Assembly (NCBI RefSeq): GCF_947507565.1
Contig: NC_089181.1
Coordinates: 986,536-1,050,535, forward strand
From: Oscarella lobularis
Taxonomy: Eukaryota; Porifera; Homoscleromorpha; Homosclerophorida; Oscarellidae
Length of the DNA: 64,000 nt
Direction: 5' to 3'
Under the pieces are notes generated by a model. The model searched no databases, was not told where the DNA came from, and was given only the letters and a program-made list of their open reading frames with translations. Of this stretch, positions 20,773 to 31,286 are shown piece after piece (within the stretch, counting starts at the first letter, position 1; every line of letters begins with the position of its first letter). The translations under genes were made by a program, and so were the position numbers.

Positions 20773-21241
20773 CAAAACGGAGTCCTGGTTTGCTAGCTTT
20801 GACATCTTCTTTTGATATATTTTGTTGCAGTATCTCTTTCTGCCCTAGCAGTCTTCCTAATGAAGAAACGTTACTCGTATTCTCTTTCAGATTTTTCAGC
20901 GCACCTAATTCTTCTTCCAGTTCACTGATTTCTAACGGACTTGACTGATACAGAAGCGAGTCGGATTGCAATCGTGATGTCGTTGTTTTGCTCAGTGCAA
21001 GTGAAGAACGCATTTGACTTATCTCCCTTTCGGTTAAGTCTCTCTTTCGTTCGGCTTCAGTTAGGAATACCTTCATTTGATTTTCCGTCGACTGAGCTTG
21101 CTTCTACAGTGTTTAAAACTCCTCGTCACACACTATAGTAATCGTAATTACTCTTAGGAGCCTTGCTTTAGCAACTTCTTCTGTTAGAGCAGCAAGGTCA
21201 TCTTCCAGTTGCTCCTTACCAATATCATATTCTCCGCCCAT
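20773..21241 (-). CDS. Coiled-coil protein, first two exons
   Basis: Exon 1 (21152-21241) starts MGGEYDIGKEQLEDDLAALT and ends at donor ctaaga|gtaatt. A 48-bp intron (acceptor actgtag) leads in phase 0 to exon 2 (20773-21103), which encodes Glu/Leu/Lys-rich heptad-like sequence (EREISQMRSSLALSKTTTSR, EISELEEELGALKNLKENTS) ending KPGLRFG at donor G|GTATA. The length and charge pattern indicate a coiled-coil structural or trafficking protein, but I cannot name it. The pogo-like element at 18223-20767 lies 5 bp inside the following intron. Downstream exons were not found before 18200 and may be displaced, lost or beyond other insertions. Confidence 0.6.
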
Positions 21242-21419
21242 GCTCTCTATTTTATACTGTATATTTACATACACAACTTTATGGGCTGCAAGCGTTCGAA
21301 CCTCTACGTGGTGCAGCCTGGATAACGTTAATCGAACACCGAAACCTACCCAAACGAAAAAGGAACAGGAAGTAACGCCCGCGCGTAGCGCAGGCAAACG
21401 AGCCAGTCCATTGTAAGTA

Positions 21420-23364
21420 CAGTAGATCCTCGGTTATCCGACCCCCAAAGATTTTAGGGGGGGTCCGATAAGCGAAATGGTCCGATAAGTGAAATTAGCG
21501 TGCGCTATTGTAATTCCGCAATAATCAGTACACATTTATCTTTTGAGAACAACTACACAGGGGCAAAGAAGCTATCAATTTGGGTTTGTTTAAGAGTAGA
21601 GAATCTCTTTCTTGATACCAGCCCTCTCAACTCTCTTAGTAGAGTAACGCTAGCAATATTCGCTTCTTCCTGGCACTCTAACCAGACAAGGCACCGCTCA
21701 AGCATGCTTGCCGCTTCATTGTGGCTGACCGGACAAGATACGTCTACTGCCTCTGAGTCACCCTGGTAATCGTCATCTTCATCAATGGATTTGTTCATCA
21801 CCTGTGCAATCAAATAATTAAATATGGAAAAAAAAGAGTTATATTTTATACCTGTCTGCAGATTTCTTCATCGGAAAGGTTTCCCTCGAACTCACAGCAG
21901 CCATCGTCCGAGTCCAACCATTCGGTGATCTCGTCTTCCAATAGTGGCGTCTCCATAGCTGCAGAAACACGAGCCATTGTTCATATGTCATCGCTGTCTT
22001 CATTTGGTTCCCGGCTGTAGCTGTGCTCGTCGAACGACGATTCAGAAGGCAAAATTGGAAAAATCTTCTGCCATGATTTCCTAAGCGTTGTAGGTGTATT
22101 TTCTTTCCAGGCCTGCGCAGACATTTCTCCTGCGTTTTTCATATCTATTCTTCTTAGAAAATCGGGTATTTTTGTACCTTCTTCGTCTCCTACAATTAGC
22201 CTCTGAAGAAGCTTTTTTTTGTAATGCCTTTTTATCGAAATGAGAACTCCCTGGTCTATCAGTTGTATGAGAGACGTCACGTTAGGCGGGAGAAACATTG
22301 CTCGTATTTGGCGATCATCCGAAGTGAGTTCTTCGCAACTTGGGTGCGCCGAACAGTTATCAAGCAAAAGAAGAGCCTTAGGCTCCACGTCACGAGCAAT
22401 CAAAGCAGCTCTGACAGATTTGACAAAGCGAGTGTGAAACCATTGCGTGAATATTTCCGTGTCCATCCATGCGTTACGCTGGCCAACATAAATAAAGGGA
22501 AGCAACGACGTATTGATATCCTTCAAACAACGAGGGTGCGATGATTTGCCAATCATAAAAAGAGGCAACTTGACACTTCCAGACGCGTTTGAACAAGCGC
22601 CAAGAGTCACTCGGTCTTTCGACCTTTTTCGGCCATCCGCAGTTTTTGCGAATGCTGTGGCTAAAGTTCTTTCGGGCAGAAGGCGATAGTATAACCCAGT
22701 TTTGTCAAAATTGAATATTTGGTCAAGAGAAAGACCTTCCCTAACTGCAAATTCGCGGAAAGACACAATGAACTGTTCCGCAGCTGACTTGTCGGCCGAT
22801 AGCTTTTCACCCTGAACCGACAGGCTTCGAATCCCAAATCTCTTGCAAAAGCGCCATAACCACCCCGTGCTAGCGACAAATTTTTTGAAATTCTCGCCAG
22901 ATAAAATTTTGCTTAATTGGAAAGCCTTTTCGCAAAGAATTGGTCCGGTAATGGGACTTTTTTCTTGCCTTCTTTGTCGAAACCAAACGTATACAGCTTT
23001 GTCTAATTTTCTTCGCCTCTCATTCGCATTGTTTTTCGATCAGAGCTGATGTTCAGATCGACAGCTTGTTTGTGAAACGCCAATATTTTCTCCCTGCTTT
23101 TTTAATTCCAGTGACGGTGCTCTTCCCAATTCCGAACTTTTCGACGATTACAGTGCGCGAGCACCCTTCGGCCAGCATATCGAGGATCTCCAATTTTTCC
23201 CGAACGCTTACGACAACTCGCTTTCGTTTCGCAGCGGAAGACATTGGTGCGGCGGTCACGTGGGCAAGTAAGCTAACGCACGTGCCTGGTCACGTGTATA
23301 GAAGGAAGGAGTCGGATAAACGAGGGGGCGGATAACTGAAGGTCGGATAACCGAGGATCTACTG
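21420..23364. mobile_element. pogo/jerky-like transposon with perfect ends
   Basis: A 1945-bp element flanked by TA (21418-21419 and 23365-23366). Its terminal inverted repeats read cagtagatcctcggttatcc and continue to about 24 bp with no mismatch seen. Subterminal gtccgataag/gtcggataa motifs occur inside both ends. It encodes one minus-strand transposase with a 50-bp intron, and no HIRAN ORF. The good ends and few breaks suggest fairly recent insertion. Confidence 0.92.
21553..23259 (-). pseudogene. pogo/jerky-like transposase, nearly intact
   Basis: N-terminus starts near 23259 with a helix-turn-helix (REKLEILDMLAEGCSRTVIV, then EKFGIGKSTVTGIKK). The frame then shifts once at an A-run near 23100 and continues open through a CENP-B type domain (SPITGPILCEKAFQL, STGWLWRFCKRFGIRS) and a DDE core: FNFDKTGLYYRLLPE, LLLLDNCSAHPS, LIQLIDQGVLISIKRH. 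One TGA interrupts at 21981-21983, after which the same frame continues through an intron (21802-21851, gtataa...cacag) to an end of TQIDSFFAPV. Two lesions therefore separate it from an intact gene, and either could be a sequencing error. Confidence 0.85.
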
Positions 23365-23689
23365 TACGAGTGTTAAGTAAAGTTCGTTAAGCGTCACGTG
23401 GTCCTTCAGAACAAAACCTGCTCTATCCCCGTTAATCCTTCACGGATATGCACGAAACTTTAACACATGAACCTCCGACGCAAAAACTTTACGTTCCAGC
23501 AGTTAACTCAATTTTGTACGATTTGGCGCTTAGGCCCTTTTTGCGCTCAGCCCTTCATTTATGTATACCTGTGTTAATGATAGTCCACAAAGCGGTTATA
23601 TTGATTGTATCACTCGTTTCGGAACAACATTTCGCCTGAATAGAATAGGGGTACCGCTATAGCAACGAACAAAGGCTCGTGTTCCTATT

Positions 23690-24489
23690 ACATGACATTG
23701 GAAGATTTCATCCTCCTTATTGCAGAAATACATTTTGGTGTCCTTCATGTAGAGAGCGACCTGATTGGGTGAGAAAGAAAGAAAGAAAAGTCGGTTGGCA
23801 CCGATCCGACTTCGCGAGGATGTTTATAAAAGAAATTCGCTTTTTGGAGCTGAGTAACCGGATCATCAGCATCGAGTATCGCAATGTGTTTTTCACTGTT
23901 TTTCCACCTTGCGAATGACCTAAAGAAAGAACATACATGTATCAAATTAATGGAGGGGGAGAAAGGAAAACAGAGCGAATTATACCATTAGAGGCAGATC
24001 CCGTCCAGTCTTCGTGCAGACGAGCTTCACCGTTTGACCGTAGTGAACAACTCCTTTGAGAAAGCGGATATTTTCACCTTCATTTTCATCGACTTCAGGG
24101 AGAGAGAGAAAGAGAGAGAGATAAAAAGGAGACAGGTCTTCGCGCTCCCCCAATTCTAGCCTATCAATTATATACAGAGGTGGAGAGTAGTTCCGTCGGC
24201 GTGAAGGTATTGAGGGCTGACTTTCAGCGATCCGAGTCGATCAAAGATAGCCACTTGGGAACCGATCCGAATAATAACTGAAAAAATTCAATTAATTCAA
24301 AAAATCATCAAAAAACGTATTCCCACGATCTGAATTGGTCAACTTGAAGCACATTTTCCTTTCCGACGGCGCCAACAAAACCTTGGCAAGGCGCAAGAGA
24401 AAGACGCCAATGTCCTTTCCGTCGCTATAGGACATCCTCACAAGCAAATTCAGGTTAGCTGCGTCCCATATTCTTGCAGATCTTCGCAA
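23690..24489 (-). pseudogene. CSL (RBPJ / Suppressor of Hairless)-like gene remnant
   Basis: Minus-strand exons align in order with CSL, the DNA-binding effector of Notch signalling. (1) About 24325-24489: LNLLVRMSYSDGKDIGVFLL and on to LTNSDL. (2) 24172-24277 after a 49-bp intron: IRIGSQVAIFDRLGSLKVSP, QYLHADGTTLHL. (3) About 23986-24088: FLKGVVHYGQTVKLVCTKTG, RDLPLM. (4) Near 23790-23930: VIRKV, then HIAILDADDPVTQLQK. (5) Near 23690-23760: VALYMKDTKMYFC. These cover the beta-trefoil domain core. In exon 4 an approximate 10-bp tandem duplication (gtggaaaaaca/gtgaaaaaca) breaks the frame; without it the match is continuous. Part of the QWGAFYIHLL region seems absent between exons 2 and 3. The DNA-binding N-terminus and the C-terminal domain are not found nearby. 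Confidence 0.75.
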
Positions 24490-24499
24490 AAAAAGAGAT

Positions 24500-25480
24500 C
24501 GAGTCAGCGAAAATTACACAAAATGGGAGACCGCGCCCACGATTTCATACTACTAAGAGCGGCGGCCATCTTGGATGACTTCAGGAGAAATTGTCCCACG
24601 ACAAATTGTCCCCAGGAGCTAATGCGTGTCACACGACTTTAATTTCTGGGATCCTTTATCTTATTCTTTGCAATTCAGCTATTAATCTTTCTTTCAAACG
24701 TCTGCCCGTTTTGACTGCTCTTTCAAGCCAATTGTAATCACTCTCTTCGCGTTTTTCGTCGTTGTTTTTTCTTCCCGCTCAATCTGACCTGTGTCAAAAC
24801 GTCACTGTGATGACATCCAAAGAAGGGGATTACGCACCAAATGATCGCACTATTTTGACAACGTTCCTAAGCTTGCGTAGACAAGCAATGTTGATTTCAC
24901 TCATCGCCTTTTTCTAAAATGGCAATAAAAGAAAGACTTCCTGGCTCACTCAGCTCAGAAGAGTAACGAACGGTTTCAGAGAATCGCGTCCTTCTTCGGT
25001 CCAGCGGCTGCAAACTATGGGAAGCCAGTAAGACCCCATGCAACTGGAAAGCGTACCGTTCAGTTATCTCGTTGAAAGACGAATTGAGATCTGAGAGGCC
25101 ATTCACCTAAGCGTGCATGCATTAGTCAAACGTAAAGGTAAAGGCAGAGAGGTTCTTACAGTTTGAGCAATCTCATTTTTTGTTGCAGTTAATCGCGTCT
25201 GACATTTTTTACATAAAACGCTTATGTCAGAAGAAATCTATCAAGATGTCACGCGAAATGTCACACATCAATTCACCTCTGCTCTGTCTAAAAGGGAGAA
25301 ACACAAATCAATCTTCACTGATGGAAGCCTTTTTGATAAAACGGCTGTCTGACAAACAACGGTATTACGTTACTCAATGTAGCTCATAATTTTGAATACA
25401 GCGTAGCTAGCCAAATAAAGCAACCTCTTCAGAAGTGACTTCTATTTGAGAATACCAGTAGAAGATATGTAAACTTACCT
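24500..25480. other. No recognisable gene; one exon-like stretch
   Basis: Minus 24897-25106 is open (starting MNGLSDLNSSFNEITERYAF) and preceded by an acceptor-like ttaggtg, but matches no known family and no CSL region. The remainder is AT-rich without clear repeats. Confidence 0.3.
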
Positions 25481-25489
25481 CAGCAGCTA

Positions 25490-25680
25490 TGGCGTGATAT
25501 TCCCGCAAAAAAATAGGTTTTTTATTTATATTCTGTTCACATTTATTTATATCCTGTTCACATTTATTTATGCTGTTCAAGGATTTTATACATTTATTCT
25601 GTTCCGGGCTGCTTTTACATTTATATTCTGTTCGGAGTTGCTTTTACATATATATTCTGTTCCGATATGATATGCTATGT
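25490..25680. repeat. AT-rich tandem repeat, second copy
   Basis: Same leader and about 32-bp units (attctgttcggagttgcttt, tacatatat) as at 18007-18200. The shared non-repetitive leader shows this is a dispersed repeat family. Confidence 0.75.
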
Positions 25681-25746
25681 ATATGTTTGTGTGATCAACG
25701 ATGCTTCCTTTATTGCCTTTTGTACTACAAGCTCCTTAGAATATTT

Positions 25747-25855
25747 GACGTCAACGGACGTCTTCAAAAGATAGAGACGCCAACGGACGTCTCAAAAAAT
25801 AAGTAAGGCCAACAGGCGTCACAAAATGTGTTTGACGTCAACGGACGTCTCAAAT
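25747..25855. repeat. Short repeats of gacgtcaacggacgtc
   Basis: Four imperfect copies of a 16-bp motif that is itself nearly palindromic (gacgtc...gacgtc), spaced about 30 bp, immediately downstream of the HECT gene's stop codon. It could be in that gene's 3' untranslated region. Confidence 0.6.
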
Positions 25856-25865
25856 CATGTCTTAA

Positions 25866-28062
25866 TTAATACAGACCAAACCCTTGGCCTTTACTGATGC
25901 TAGCGCGGGCTGCCTTGGCAAAATCTTCAAACGTCTTGTGAGCCACAGGCAGATAGATCCTCTGAAAGCACGTCTGTGCTAAAAGAAAATCTCCTTTTCC
26001 TTCCTGATAGCCCACTTCGAGGTATTTCTGCGCAGGAGGGATATAGCTGATGCCCGTCCAAAACTGAAGCAGAGCCGCAATATTGACGTCGTCGTCTGCA
26101 GAGATACGTCGTAATGAGACAGTAACAGTGTATTGAGTAGGCATCTTCTTACCGTAGTCATCATCAAGGGAGCGTATTAACTGCAAAAAGAATGTTTTTG
26201 CTCGAATTGCCGCGGCCGAGTTCTCTGTTTCCGTCTTCGCTCCGCATGCGGCGCGTATAAGCGCAATGACGCTTTCAGCCTTAGCAGTTGTTCGAATTCT
26301 GTGATAGCCATTAAATAGGTTGATAAGACAGTTTCTATGTTTACTTCGGAAACAGAGACGGAACGTCTAAGTCGTGCTTGTCTAAGTAATCAAGCAAATC
26401 GCGTCCAAGAAAATCTTTAATCTCCTGCATTCGTAGGCGAATGTCGTCAAGCTCGCCTTTTCGTTTCAACAGTGTGTCGTGAACTATTGCAACTTGTGCG
26501 GCCTCAGATCGATTTTTTGTCGTAATTTGAACGGCGTTGAAGCCCGAACAGTACATTAACTGCCACACTTCTGTTGCCACTATGGCATTTATTTCGTCAT
26601 CATTGTTCGCCTGCATAATCTGCCCAACACATTAAGATCATGAAGTTGAAACGTCTGCTCTTACCGCCACGATGGTTTGTCTCAATTCAGGATCACACAA
26701 GTCTTCGAACACGAGCTTCTCGGTTGCGTCATCAACATTTCCCGTTATTAGGTACGCGATGGCAGCTGATGAGACTCCAGGAAGTGCTGTAGCACCGTGA
26801 GTTATTGCGTGGCCCATTATTCGACCCAGAACACGGTACATGCCACATGAAAGGGCCGCAGTGTCATGCACAGGCCACTTGTTGTCGTCTTCTCCTGCAC
26901 ATTTTCAACTCTTAAAACAGATAACAGCACTCTTATAAGACCTTTCACCTTCAATTAACTGCAAGCCGTTCTCGTTTGACACAATAGCCTTGTTGAGTGA
27001 ATTAAAAAATTCCTTAGATGGGCCGCCTTGATCGACACCAAGTTCGCCCGCAAAAGACACATTCAGACGTTTCTTTAGGTCTACCATTGGATTTTTGTAG
27101 ACTGCCAGTGCCTGCAAAAATATTGATAATCTCTTTCACCTTTACGTATTTTATAGATTTCTAGTGCCTGTGGAAAAATGGCTTCATCTCTGTCGATGTC
27201 AAGTCGAATTCCTGGGGCGTCTTCGTCAGTACACTGATTGATGTACTGCTCTAAGGCGCTTGTCTTGTGAGTGACCTTCTCTTCGTCATCCGATGAATCA
27301 GATTTTGTGAAGAACAAATCTGCTGCTTCGTTCACGTCCCAGTTGCAGGACTGCAGCAGGCGCCTAACGCTGTCTCTTGCAGGTGGTTCTTCGCCCAAGA
27401 CTGCTGTTAATTGGTCAATTTTTTTCTAAAGATGTAACATACGCCTTATATGAAAGCAGAAGTTACACCGAGACAATATACTAACGTCATTGACTGAAAG
27501 GAAAACCTCGCTCATTTCCTCGATGTCGTCTTCAACGTCAGGATCATTCTGAACGTAAAATTAGCTGCTGACGACATCTCAAACAGTGCATTTTTACCTC
27601 ATTTTCCTGCACATCTGTTGTGTCCGTGACGACAACAATATCTGGCGGAATCTCTTGACCAGAATCTTTACTGCCTTGAGTGTCTTCTGGCCCTGGCTTT
27701 GGTTTAGCTGGCTCAATGAACGCAGTTAGCGTAGTACATATACTTGAATGTACAATACCTGCAGTTGGCAGCTCACTCAGTGCTCTGACGTAGATTTGAC
27801 CCTGGCCAATAAAATGCTTCAATGCGGCTCCTGTCCATTCATGAGCAGCTGCTACTCGCGGTGAGTGAACTTCGTTTCGGACGACTTTGACAAATTCAAA
27901 GCTAGAGTCGTGCTTAGTACCGGCTATATAACTGCAGAGTAAGTAGTATATTTTGTTACCTTGGAGAGGTCAACAAACCCAAAACAGCAAACGCTTCAAG
28001 GATAGCGCAAGCCACATAAGACTCGGTCATTGACGTAGAGAACTTAAATCCATGAACCCGAT
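25866..28062 (-). CDS. UBA/CUE-like and HECT-domain ubiquitin ligase
   Basis: A spliced minus-strand gene, at least eight exons, 5' part not seen. Upstream exons read KFSTSMTESYVACAILEAFA (about 27970-28062) and YIAGTKHDSSFEFVKVVRNE (from 27931). A UBA/CUE-like helical segment (DSVRRLLQSCNWDVNEAADL) lies near 27340. HECT-domain signatures follow: RLNVSFAGELGVDQGGPSKE, GRIMGHAITHGATALPGVSS, and the C-lobe with the catalytic Cys in AQTCFQRIYLP and the end ISKGQGFGLY before the stop at 25866. HECT enzymes carry ubiquitin on that Cys before passing it to substrate. Introns show gt-ag ends (for example gag|gtaaaa and ctttag). The exon edge near 27150 is ambiguous: QALEIYK and QALAVYK look like a short duplication. 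Overall it resembles G2E3-like HECT proteins, which are often multicopy in invertebrates; it may be a host gene or a transposon passenger. Confidence 0.75.
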
Positions 28063-28690
28063 CTAATTCTTAAAATGCTCCGTTGTTTTGGGGCATGCTC
28101 TTCATTCCGTTTTCTAAAAGATATATGTCTTTTACGTATTCACGCGCCGATGGCCGTCCTTCGAAAAATTGGCGTTAAAATATTACGCCTTCTTTATCAC
28201 TTCTCACCTTTTTTGACAAAAGGAGCAGGTCGGTCACTGCTTCGGCGAGATGTGGGCCATCTGTTTGCGGTTGGCAAACGAGATTGCGACGTGGGGCGAA
28301 ACAGTCTCGTCATTTCGCTCTGAACTGTACGGCATTGGTCATGATTCGACACAGCGGTCCGGTCGCTGCTCTCCATCGTTGGTGCTGCCTTCGCGACCAC
28401 TCGGGCCCGACTCGTCGTGAGAAGAACGACTGGAATTTTCAAGATGGCCTCCATTGTGGCCTCCCACGTAGGACGCACTGTTGCGCCGCATTTCGCGGCT
28501 CGGACCTGTCGCAATGTCGCCTTTCTAAACGTTCTCTAAAATTAATTTCCCGCACGATTGTACCTGGAGTCAAGCGATGTCTTTCAAGTGGTCGCTTATC
28601 GTCTCCGCTGACACGGCGTGGCTCCTCGACGGGTCTGACAAGCGTATCGATTCGAGGAAGAACAGAACTCCCGATAACTCTCTGAAACGA
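28063..28690. other. No recognisable gene
   Basis: Between the HECT gene and the integrase-core relic. Open stretches on both strands of the GC-rich part (28284-28711) overlap and show no motif. It might hold the HECT gene's promoter or a missing 5' exon. Confidence 0.3.
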
Positions 28691-30036
28691 TCGATGGAAC
28701 TCTCGCGACATTATATCGTTTGCCGTTGCAAAGGTGATTCTGCGCAGTGCGACATTCCATACCGCCGTACCCGGATGGCTGCGTTTTGCAACGACGATAT
28801 TAGGCCCTTCTTGCAGTTAGTGTACGACGAGGTTCGTCGAGCCTTGCATTACGAAGAAGAGGCATTGATTGACGAAAACAGTGCAGAGTTCCACTTTCGA
28901 CGACTGGACTGGGCAGGAGCGGCTATAAATTCGATGTGTCGACACGCATTAGACGTAATCGGGAATCATGCTGATGATGAAGAAGAGGAATTGCTAAGTG
29001 ACCTGGAACAGATATCCCGTGAACTGTGGAGTATTCGGTAAAGATAGAAAAGAGACTGCCATTGCGTTATTTTGTATGTACTGTGCCCCAGACTTCGCTT
29101 TGATCGGTACTCGCGTTCTCGCTTTCGTGGGGATCAGCCGAGTGCCCGTCTTTCTGCACATATTTTTCAAACCGGTCGAAGAGGACGCCCGACAATCGTA
29201 ATTACAGAAGAACAGCTAGAATTTCTTCGCGACATTGGGTTCACGTAGACAAATATTTCTCGACTTCTTTGCGTGTCTGTGAGGACTATATTCAACCGCA
29301 GACAAGCATTCGAGATGCCGACGTCATCTGATGCATATACTGCCCTAACAGACAATGACTTAGATGCACTTGTCACGGAAATTGTTAGCATGTCTGATCG
29401 AATAGGAGAAAGGATGGTTATGGGCGGTCTGCATAGCCGAGGGATTAGAGTGCAGTACCGAAGACTACGCCAGAGTTGGCAGCGTGTCGACCCCATAGGA
29501 CGCGCTATGAGACGACGAAGGTTGATTAACAAACGCGTGTACAGTGTTCCGGCCTCAAATTGTTTATGGTACAGCTATTGCAATAGTTTACTCTTTCTTA
29601 CAATAATACTTTTTGTGTCACAAGGCATATTGATGGCAACCATAAATTGGTGGAGCCGTGGCGAATTATTATTCACGGAGGTATCGACGGATACTCTCGG
29701 CTGATTGTGTATATTCACGTCAGTACAAATAACAAGGCATAGACCGTTTTTAGTCTTTTCCAAGAGGCTGTCCGCACGTACGGCCTTCCTTCACGAGTGC
29801 GCTCTGACTATGGCGTTGAGAACGTCGACGTTGCTAGGTATATGATAACAACAAAGGGGCTCAATCGAGGTAGCATGATAACTGGTCGATCGGTTCACAA
29901 CCAGAGAATAGAACACCTTTGGAGAGATGTTAATACCGCCGTCGTAAATATGTTTAAAGACGTTTTTGCGTTCATGGAGTCGGATGGCATTCTAGACAGA
30001 TACAGTGAAGTTGATTTGTACTGCTTACACTTCGTT
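28691..30036 (+). mobile_element. Integrase-core element relic (fossil)
   Basis: Longest of three relics of this family. Order of parts: an N-terminal helical region, a helix-turn-helix-like part (GRPTIVITEEQLEFLRDIGF), a linker (GLHSRGIRVQYRRLRQSWQR, VDPIGRAMRRRR), and an integrase core containing [20 protein letters not shown] and a [15 protein letters not shown] region. It is broken in several places. At about 30037 it ends abruptly and joins the middle of a Tc1-like transposase in the same orientation. Its superfamily is uncertain; treated as a fossil. Confidence 0.7.
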
Positions 30037-30791
30037 TGTTCGACAACAGTTCGAATCACACTTCGAAGGCTGCCGATGCGCTTGTTGCCTCGCGGATGAA
30101 CGTTGGGCCAGGACTCTCTCAACCGGTCATGCGCGACACTGTCTGGAATGGACAGCCATTTCGTATGGTCGACAGCGCTGGTGTTCCGAAAGGCTTGGCG
30201 GCAGTAAGACAATTACTTTTTATACGTCATTCAAAGCCTGACCTTCAAAGTGTCTAGGTATTGACGGAAAGGGGCGTCAAAATTCAAGAAAAGTTGAAAC
30301 CGGAGCTGGTTGACATCTTATCGAAGCATCCCGACTTCGAAGCCGAGAAATCCGAAATAGAGATGCTGATAGAGTCTCGAGGACATCAATGTCTTTTCAC
30401 TCCTAAATTTCACTGTGAATTAAAGTAAGTGAAATAAGTGTTACCTTGACAACAACGAATTAATATTAATTTTTTGGTCTTCAAAAGTTTGATCGAGCGA
30501 CACTGGGGAGACGCAAAGCGGTATGCTCGAGCGCATTGCAATTACAGCTTTCCTGCTCTAAGAAAAACCGTCGACGAAGCGCTCGGATCTATAACGGACG
30601 ACACAAACAAAAGGCATTTTCGGAAAATCCGAGATTACCAGTACGCATACATTTCGGGATGCAAAGGTCATTCATTATCCTTTTCAATTTCTGTAGAACC
30701 TTTAGATAACTGTTATGTGCTAGGTGGGCGCGAGGTCGAAAAGGCGGTCAAGATATACAAGTCCCATCGAAGAGTTTTTCAGACCGATTAG
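30037..30791 (+). pseudogene. Tc1/mariner-like transposase, 3' exons
   Basis: Exons 30037-30203, 30258-30424, 30488-30666 and 30724-30791 with gt-ag introns of 54-63 bp. Visible: the [20 protein letters not shown] segment that follows the second catalytic Asp, GVPKGLAA, PKFHCELNLIERHWGDAKRY with the catalytic Glu, and the C-terminal YKSHRRVF signature. In Tc1/mariner proteins these give a DDE core acting on transposon ends in the nucleus. The N-terminal half is missing because the copy is fused to another element at 30037, so it cannot be active. Superfamily assignment is by motif order only. Confidence 0.75.
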
Positions 30792-30848
30792 TTTTTCCTC
30801 CCGGCTTTTTTCAAAGCCATTTATTTGCTTAAAGAAGGTCGGCCTACT

Positions 30849-31286
30849 TCAATTGTAGGACGATAATTTTCTCGCAAGACTCGTCTTTAGACTTGTAATA
30901 ACATCTTCTTTTCCGTAGACGTTCAATATTGCTTCTGCTATTTGATCGGCCCAGGAATTGGAGTCATGGGCAAAGGGGGAGGTGATAAAGAATCTGCAGG
31001 TAATCTTTTAGAATTAAAAGAAAGACAAGACGACAACAAAGACGTGCCCTTTCGCCTCGACAACTCCGTCACGAAGCAAAGGGCCTAAAATCTTCGCAAT
31101 TCCTTCAAGGTGACCAGCCATGACTCGGTCGCCGCCCAGCTCGGCGAAGCAGGCTACTGCGTTCGGATCGTAAGCGTTTCCGGGCTCCCAGTGACAGGAA
31201 ATGTCCTGTCCGTCAGGAATATGCTGCAGACCAGGGTAGAATTTGACGCCCTTGACGACAACTCGCACAACACTCCGTTCCGCCAT
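30849..31286 (-). CDS. HIRAN-domain protein of Tc1-like element, two exons
   Basis: Exon 1 starts at 31286 (MAERSVVRVVVKGVKFYPGL) and contains the HIRAN core GNAYDPNAVACFAELGG followed by RVMAGHLEGIAKILGPLLRD. The donor lies near 31032. Exon 2 (30849-30993, acceptor cctgcag) encodes FFITSPFAHDSNSWADQIAE and a helical tail ending KLSSYN. The total of about 135 residues is the same size as the pogo-borne HIRAN ORFs. Both exons have clear counterparts in copy 2 (41054-41449), which shows the two-exon structure is real. The gene is convergent with the transposase. The exact donor is uncertain. Confidence 0.75.

Noticed and set aside
21553-21813. Separate small acidic gene
   Set aside because: It is the last exon of the pogo-like transposase, joined through a 50-bp gt-ag intron and ending in the family's usual SFFA-type tail.
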